The position numbers were made by a program, and so were the translations under genes. Positions 59,747 through 64,000 of a stretch of DNA of 64,000 bases are shown piece after piece. Within the stretch, counting starts at the first letter, position 1. Each line of letters opens with the position of its first letter. The stretch is taken from assembly GCA_018902385.1 (NCBI GenBank), contig JABSSW010000003.1:248001-312000 (forward strand), in the 5' to 3' direction. The notes under the pieces were generated by a model. The model was not told the DNA's origin. It ran no database searches and saw nothing but the letters and a program-made list of their open reading frames with translations. This DNA is from Physcia stellaris. Its lineage: Eukaryota; Ascomycota; Lecanoromycetes; Caliciales; Physciaceae.

Positions 59747-60433
59747 ATGGCGTTCGTATTGTACACCTGCATGATGCGAGCGGTCTTTGTGGCTTCCTGT
59801 CTTGTCATTTCCACACACGCACTTGTCATAGGCGCATCAGAAGAGACATCTAAACTTAACTTCACGGACCTCACCTTTTCTAGTAACGTCCACTGCACCA
59901 CAGAGGCGTCCTGGCTCGTGAGTCCCATCGAGGATCTCGTCGTCTACGACATTGCCTGCCAAGGTGCCATGCGAATCGCAAGGCAAGAGCTGCAAACCTT
60001 CAACCCAGACACGGAATTCGAGTTCTACGACCGTGCTTCAAGGCCCGTAACCACGAAGCCAAAGATCCTTCTACCGCGCAAATACTCCGTTGGTAAACAC
60101 CCAACCCCCTTCACTTTTGGGTCTTCTATTGGGTGGGAGAGAGAAAACCGCTCACGAGTCTGCGTAGCTGGAAGCTTGGGCCGTCCTTCTTGTACCCTCG
60201 CAATCGCCATGATCGATGCCCTCGGCCCTGGAGCCGCTCTACCGGGACAGCCGCCGGGGCCCTTTGGATCGAGCGACGTCCTGAAAATGGGGGATCTGAC
60301 AACCCACTGGAATCCACAGAATCTGGCCGCACCGTTCTTTGAGTGCGTCCGCAGATCTGTGGCTGGTCGGCGGAGCAGCGCGCTTGGCTGGTCTCGAGTT
60401 GGTGAGAGAGACCCCTTTACTTGGTGTTTTTAG
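59747..60433 (+). CDS. Predicted small secreted protein, cysteine-poor
   Basis: Unrecognised secreted protein of about 200-228 residues from the ATG at 59747. A signal peptide is plain (hydrophobic AVFVASCLVISTHALVIG, residues 12-29). Mature-part cysteines occur in VHCTTEASW, DIACQGAMR, PSCTLAIAM and FECVRRS, a spacing seen in several families of fungal secreted proteins. A likely intron at 60093-60167 (75 nt, GTAAAC to GCGTAG) has length divisible by three and no stop, so both spliced and unspliced forms are open. Removing it brings LLPRKYSVG next to the CTLAIAM segment, as in similar proteins. The last 30 residues are uncertain; a GTGAGA donor at 60401-60406 could start another intron. Role unknown; an effector is one possibility. 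Confidence 0.6.
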   Translation: MAFVLYTCMMRAVFVASCLVISTHALVIGASEETSKLNFTDLTFSSNVHCTTEASWLVSPIEDLVVYDIACQGAMRIARQELQTFNPDTEFEFYDRASRPVTTKPKILLPRKYSVGKHPTPFTFGSSIGWERENRSRVCVAGSLGRPSCTLAIAMIDALGPGAALPGQPPGPFGSSDVLKMGDLTTHWNPQNLAAPFFECVRRSVAGRRSSALGWSRVGERDPFTWCF

Positions 60434-61176
60434 TAGGCTCTGTCGCGAGGCTGGCTGTAGGTGGGGTGGCTTTAGTGCGGTAGCTGACGGGGCGTAGGTG
60501 AACATGGGAATATCGGAGTTTTTACGTGGGGACGAGGTCTGTGATGGATCGTAGGATTCTGAGGGCGATTCACCCAAGCCCGCAGATGGTGGAAGAGGGT
60601 TGAAGTAGAGTAAGGAGTTGACGAGGGTTCGATATGGCCATGGGTACAGACTCATTTGTCTCGTACTGCGGTTTGCTGACGAAGTAAAGGAATTGCATGG
60701 TTCCGTCAGATGTGGTCAGAATCTGGAGCCTGCCTAAGGTTCACTTGATATGGACGTTGTTACGATTACTCAACACTAGAAGCAGACGCAATCCAGTACA
60801 TTGCGTGCAGTGCCTCGGGAAATCATGATTTCCACGATCCACGAAGCAACCGGCATTCATTTACACTTTCATTCAGACATTCGTCTATCATTATTGATTC
60901 CATCTGCTCGTAATCATATCCTTCCAGTCTCATCGCCCTTCGCATCTACCAGTGTAACCAAAAGAACTTTGAGATCTTGATCGAACAAAGCAAGTCGACG
61001 CGGGAGGTCAAGAAACAGCTCTATTCACAGGCTAAGGCTTGGTTCTGACTTCTAATACACCTGCTCGCTTTGCTCTGACCTTCTTGGCAAAGCGGAAGCC
61101 CCATGAGATCCGATAGACCATGCGTCTGTTTTCGCGAATAATTACATTTCAAGCCCCTGCGATTATCCAAACAAAA
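60434..61176. other. Intergenic region between the two secreted-protein genes
   Basis: 743 bases between converging genes. A minus-strand open frame (60655-60239) is Pro/Ser-rich, overlaps the secreted-protein gene and is not supported. Nothing else seen. Confidence 0.4.
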
Positions 61177-61563
61177 CTAACATGTCCTATCAGTGATCAG
61201 AAGCTGGAGAACAGCAGGTTCGACATACTTACAAAAGCTTTCAGAATATCCACAGCCTAAAATCCCCTCCAAACTATTCGTATCCGTACGGCAGATGCCC
61301 TCTCCGATGGCTCCTTTGCATTCGTGGTTCCATGATCTCGTAGTCTTCCTCATATCGACCCCCACCGTGTCCATATGCCGATGCGCATTCCGACGAGCAG
61401 TGTCCAAATCTGCATCCGATGGAGCTTCTCCGGCTCGCGTGAGGCCTACGAGAACGACCACTGCGAAGAACTTGGTTAATTTTGACCTGATCAAGGGAAA
61501 AGAGAAATTGACTCACTGGTCATCCCGTGGATAATATCCTGGAGTGTACGAATGAGAAGCCAT
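61177..61563 (-). CDS. Predicted small cysteine-rich secreted peptide, three exons
   Basis: Unrecognised peptide of 93 residues, assembled from exons 61563-61550 (14 nt), 61486-61229 and 61186-61177 (10 nt). Exon 1 gives MASHS and the join starts a clear signal peptide (KLTKFFAVVVLVGLTRA). The mature part has cysteines spaced C-x8-C-x12-C-x6-C-x2-C, ending SESFCKTC. The second intron has a perfect GTATGT donor and a CTGATCAC branch but is only 42 nt; if retained, the frame ends instead at DRTC. Intron 1 (63 nt) uses GTACAC and ends ATCAG. Both lengths are multiples of three. The middle exon has no in-frame ATG near its start, so an upstream exon is required; the choice of this 14-nt exon is my inference. 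Confidence 0.5.
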
Positions 61564-62163
61564 GTGGTAAGGGCGTGCATGGGGCCGAGAATCTCGCTCG
61601 TGGACAGCATAGCCGCTGTCTCGATAAGGTGTTCTGCTGTGCCCGTAATATTGAGGGATTTCGTATGGATCTTGTTGGCCTAGACTGCGGCGGCGAGGCT
61701 GAAACATGGTATGAGAGATCCCGGGCGAATATCCCAAAGCGTTACCTTGCGATGATCCCTTCTCAGAGCGAAAAAGAAGATATCTGTAGAGACAGGAATA
61801 ATGCTACGCTCCCGGACTGACGGCTTTTATACTCAGTCCTGGACTGGCTTGGGTGCACGTGGACTTGTATGGCTGACTGGCCTTTGTTTGCCTGTCCAAA
61901 TCAGCAAACTGGAATGCGCGCACATGCAGAAATTGAGATGATTCATAGGTCACTAACAATGTCTCCAATCGTGCGGCCAGCGATGCGACATCCTTGTTGG
62001 CCCTCATCAGTAACATTCTCGAGTGGGAAGCCGATCAATTTAGCCTTTATAAGTCTATCCGAGCGGATGGCATGAGTGCCTCCTCTGCATCCTTCCAGTC
62101 TCGTTATGTTCAAGCTTCCCGCTGACAATTTGAGACGAGGCACCCGGTTCTTTGCACAATTCT
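61564..62163. other. Intergenic region, cysteine-rich peptide promoter to pgm3 3' side
   Basis: 600 bases. A minus-strand frame from 61737 toward the peptide gene (MFQPRRRSLGQQ..., Tyr/Arg/Pro-rich) overlaps exon 1 of the peptide gene and could be its unspliced leader or chance. No firm gene. Confidence 0.35.
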
Positions 62164-64000
62164 TTAAAAACTTGTATACTTCTCTTCCATGGTCAACTTA
62201 GGATGATTGAACCATTCCCGAGCTACTACCCCCAGAACTTGTGTGGCTCCATTCCTAGCATTGTCAGCATCATTGCCCCGGCATTCTAGGTAGACTGGAA
62301 CCCTTGTCAGCAAGCATAGACATAAATCATTTGGGAGACTGACTTTTGATCTTCGGCTCGGTTCCTGAGGCTCTGATCGTAAAACGGACGCCTTGGTCAT
62401 TTGATGTCTCATTCAGCCAGCAGGTAATCATCTGCGAGTCTGAAGACACTGGAAGCTCGGGCACGTGGTTTTCGGTGGCGGAATCGTAACCAACAGTCAG
62501 GTCCCGCCAGCGCAGAACCAGTCTGTTCCCGACCGCCATGGGAGCGGGAGATCCAAGAGTTCGTATTCCATCAAACACTTGCTGCGTAACGCCAACTTCG
62601 CTAGATTTCCAGTAGGTGTTCATTGTCTCGAAATAGCCATACCGCTGATAGAGCTGCTGCATCATCGCATACGGGCTTCCCCATGAAGATACTGCGTGGA
62701 GAAAGGTGATTGCAGCTGCAATACCATCTTTATCAAGGACAACATCAGGTAACATGTAACCCAAAGCTTCTTCGTAGGCAAAGTGCACTCGCTTGTTTTC
62801 CTTTCTTAGTTCCAAGGTACGGTTTCCCAACCATTTGAAGCCAGTAAGGGTTTCTGAGACAGCGAACCCTTCTTCGGCCGCGATACAAGAAAGCATTTGC
62901 GACGAGACAGCAGTCGTGAGCATGAAATCTTCGTCTTCCTCAGCGAATTCCAACCTCTGGAAGCAATAGTACGCGATAAGGACTCCAACTTGGTCACCCG
63001 TAAACTGGTGCCACGTTCCACCAACCCGTTCAGCTACAGCAAGCCTATCCGCATCAGGATCATTTGCGAGAATCAAGCAAATGTCATCTTTGTTTGCTGT
63101 AGTGATAGCAATATCGAGCGCACCTTTCTCTTCCGGATTGGGGAAATTCACGGTAGGAAAGTCAGGATCCGGAAACGCCTGCTCTGCAACGATCGTCATT
63201 GAACCAATCATTCCAATTTTTGTCAAAGCTTCGCGCATAAATCCTAGACCTACTCCATGCATTGGAGTATAGACGAATCTGGGAACGTCATCAGGCGCAT
63301 CTTGAAAGCCAACCACTTGGTTGATAGTGTCGTAGTACTTTGTCTTCATCGCTGTTAGTATAGGCTGCTTGGTTGGATGCATATCCACGGAGCCCCAAGA
63401 CATAGGCTCAAGATTTCCCAGAATGGAAGCAGCGATCTCGACATCGGCTGGAGTGTTTATTTGGCATCCGTTAGAGCCGTATACCTTGTAGCCATTGTCC
63501 TGGGCTGGGTTGTGGCTCGCAGTGATCATTACACCTGCGACTGCTCCTAACTGAACGACGGCAAAGGGAATTAACGGCGTATGCACAATGTGCTCGTACC
63601 ACCAGACCTTCATTCCCTTCGCACCAAAAGCAGCTCCAGCAAGTTCGGCGAACTTTTGAGAATTATGCCTCGCATCATGACCAATAACAATTCCGGCTGC
63701 CATAGCATTTGGATGATGATGTATCAGCCACTCAGCAAGACCTTGAGAAGCTTGTATAACCGTCAAGCTATTCATCCGTGATGACCCAGAACCCATCTTT
63801 GCCCTTAGGCCAGCAGTTCCAAAAGTCATTCCTGTCCACGTTCAGCAGCTTCCTATATTCAACAGTCTCTGATACTCACGTGTGCCAAGACGGCTCCTAA
63901 GTTCAGTAAAGTCTTTATCCGCAAGAAGTGATTCCATCTCGGATCTTGTCTCCGGATCCTTGGAGGTGTTAAACAAATAGCGTAGTAAAGTCAGAGTAGG
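62164..64000 (-). CDS. pgm3: Phosphopentomutase / phosphoglucomutase Pgm3-Prm15 type, 5' end outside window
   Basis: Alpha-D-phosphohexomutase family; the yeast homologue interconverts ribose-1- and ribose-5-phosphate. Minus-strand exons within the window are 63958-63880, 63831-62344 and 62294-62164. The start is beyond base 64000. I place an acceptor at 63959 (CCAAG) before DPETR; the frame is also open to the window edge. The active-site serine is in MITASHNPAQDNGYK. The magnesium loop is NDPDADRLA, and the sugar loop is YEEALGYM. The phosphate loop RASGTEPKIK joins IYLECRG across a GTCAGT intron (62343-62295). The N-terminal MTFGTAGLRAKMG is a family hallmark. About 565 residues are visible, so only the first few tens are missing. 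Confidence 0.92.

Noticed and set aside
60239-60655. Minus-strand 138-codon open frame
   Set aside because: Overlaps the secreted-protein gene on the other strand, is low-complexity Pro/Ser-rich and has no motif.

Overview
This is nuclear DNA of a filamentous ascomycete (Pezizomycotina). Genes are dense (28 protein genes or gene fragments in 64 kb) and broken by short GT-AG introns, mostly 42-190 nt with CTRAY-type branch sites. The gene set includes NADPH oxidase B, an augmin subunit, an ER P58IPK-type co-chaperone, a peroxisomal copper amine oxidase and a GH5 sterol-glucosidase-type enzyme, all of which suit a mould rather than a budding yeast. I saw no transposon, viral relic, CRISPR array or rRNA. 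I cannot place the class from sequence alone. Exon borders were worked out by hand from splice signals, codon phase and conserved family sequence.

Layout. 1-7.5 kb (+): 3' end of MAM33, noxB, copper amine oxidase, one unrecognised small gene. 7.9-14.1 kb (-): CFT2, UBC4, a HAUS1-like subunit. 14.4-26 kb: P58IPK-like DnaJ (+), a tRNA-Ser-like locus with a damaged acceptor stem (-), FEN1 (-), glutaryl-CoA dehydrogenase (+), DHH1 (-), an acidic conserved nuclear-type protein (-). 27-40.4 kb: GH5_12 glucosidase (-), SKI3 (+), VPS51 (-), RMI1 (+), DPH7 (-), RPN12 (+), a DUF1917 protein (+). 41-57 kb: CUE3/ASCC2 (-), RPS20 (+), NUP42/Amo1 (-), ELYS-like (-), SMC4 (+), SRP14 (-), SGD1/NOM1 (+). 57.6-64 kb: lipoamide dehydrogenase (+), two predicted secreted proteins (one on each strand) and the phosphopentomutase PGM3/PRM15 (-), cut by the window end.

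Many genes sit head to head over 200-570 bp promoters. Three pairs stand out. CUE3 and RPS20 diverge from 382 bp; in yeast Cue3 is the ubiquitin-binding arm of the complex acting on ribosomes whose Rps20 has been ubiquitinated. ELYS and SMC4 diverge from 238 bp holding two forkhead-type motifs, with a second nucleoporin (NUP42) next door. FEN1 and GCDH diverge from a promoter with two perfect MluI cell-cycle boxes and an SCB/E2F-like site, as expected for an S-phase gene. SKI3, DHH1, CUE3, RPS20 and DPH7 give the window a mild concentration of translation and mRNA-decay functions; whether this is more than chance cannot be told from one window.

Unusual gene anatomy: a 5-nt internal exon in FEN1, a GC-AG first intron in UBC4, very small terminal exons in a cysteine-rich secreted peptide gene, and a repeated C-rich to G-rich switch along several coding strands.
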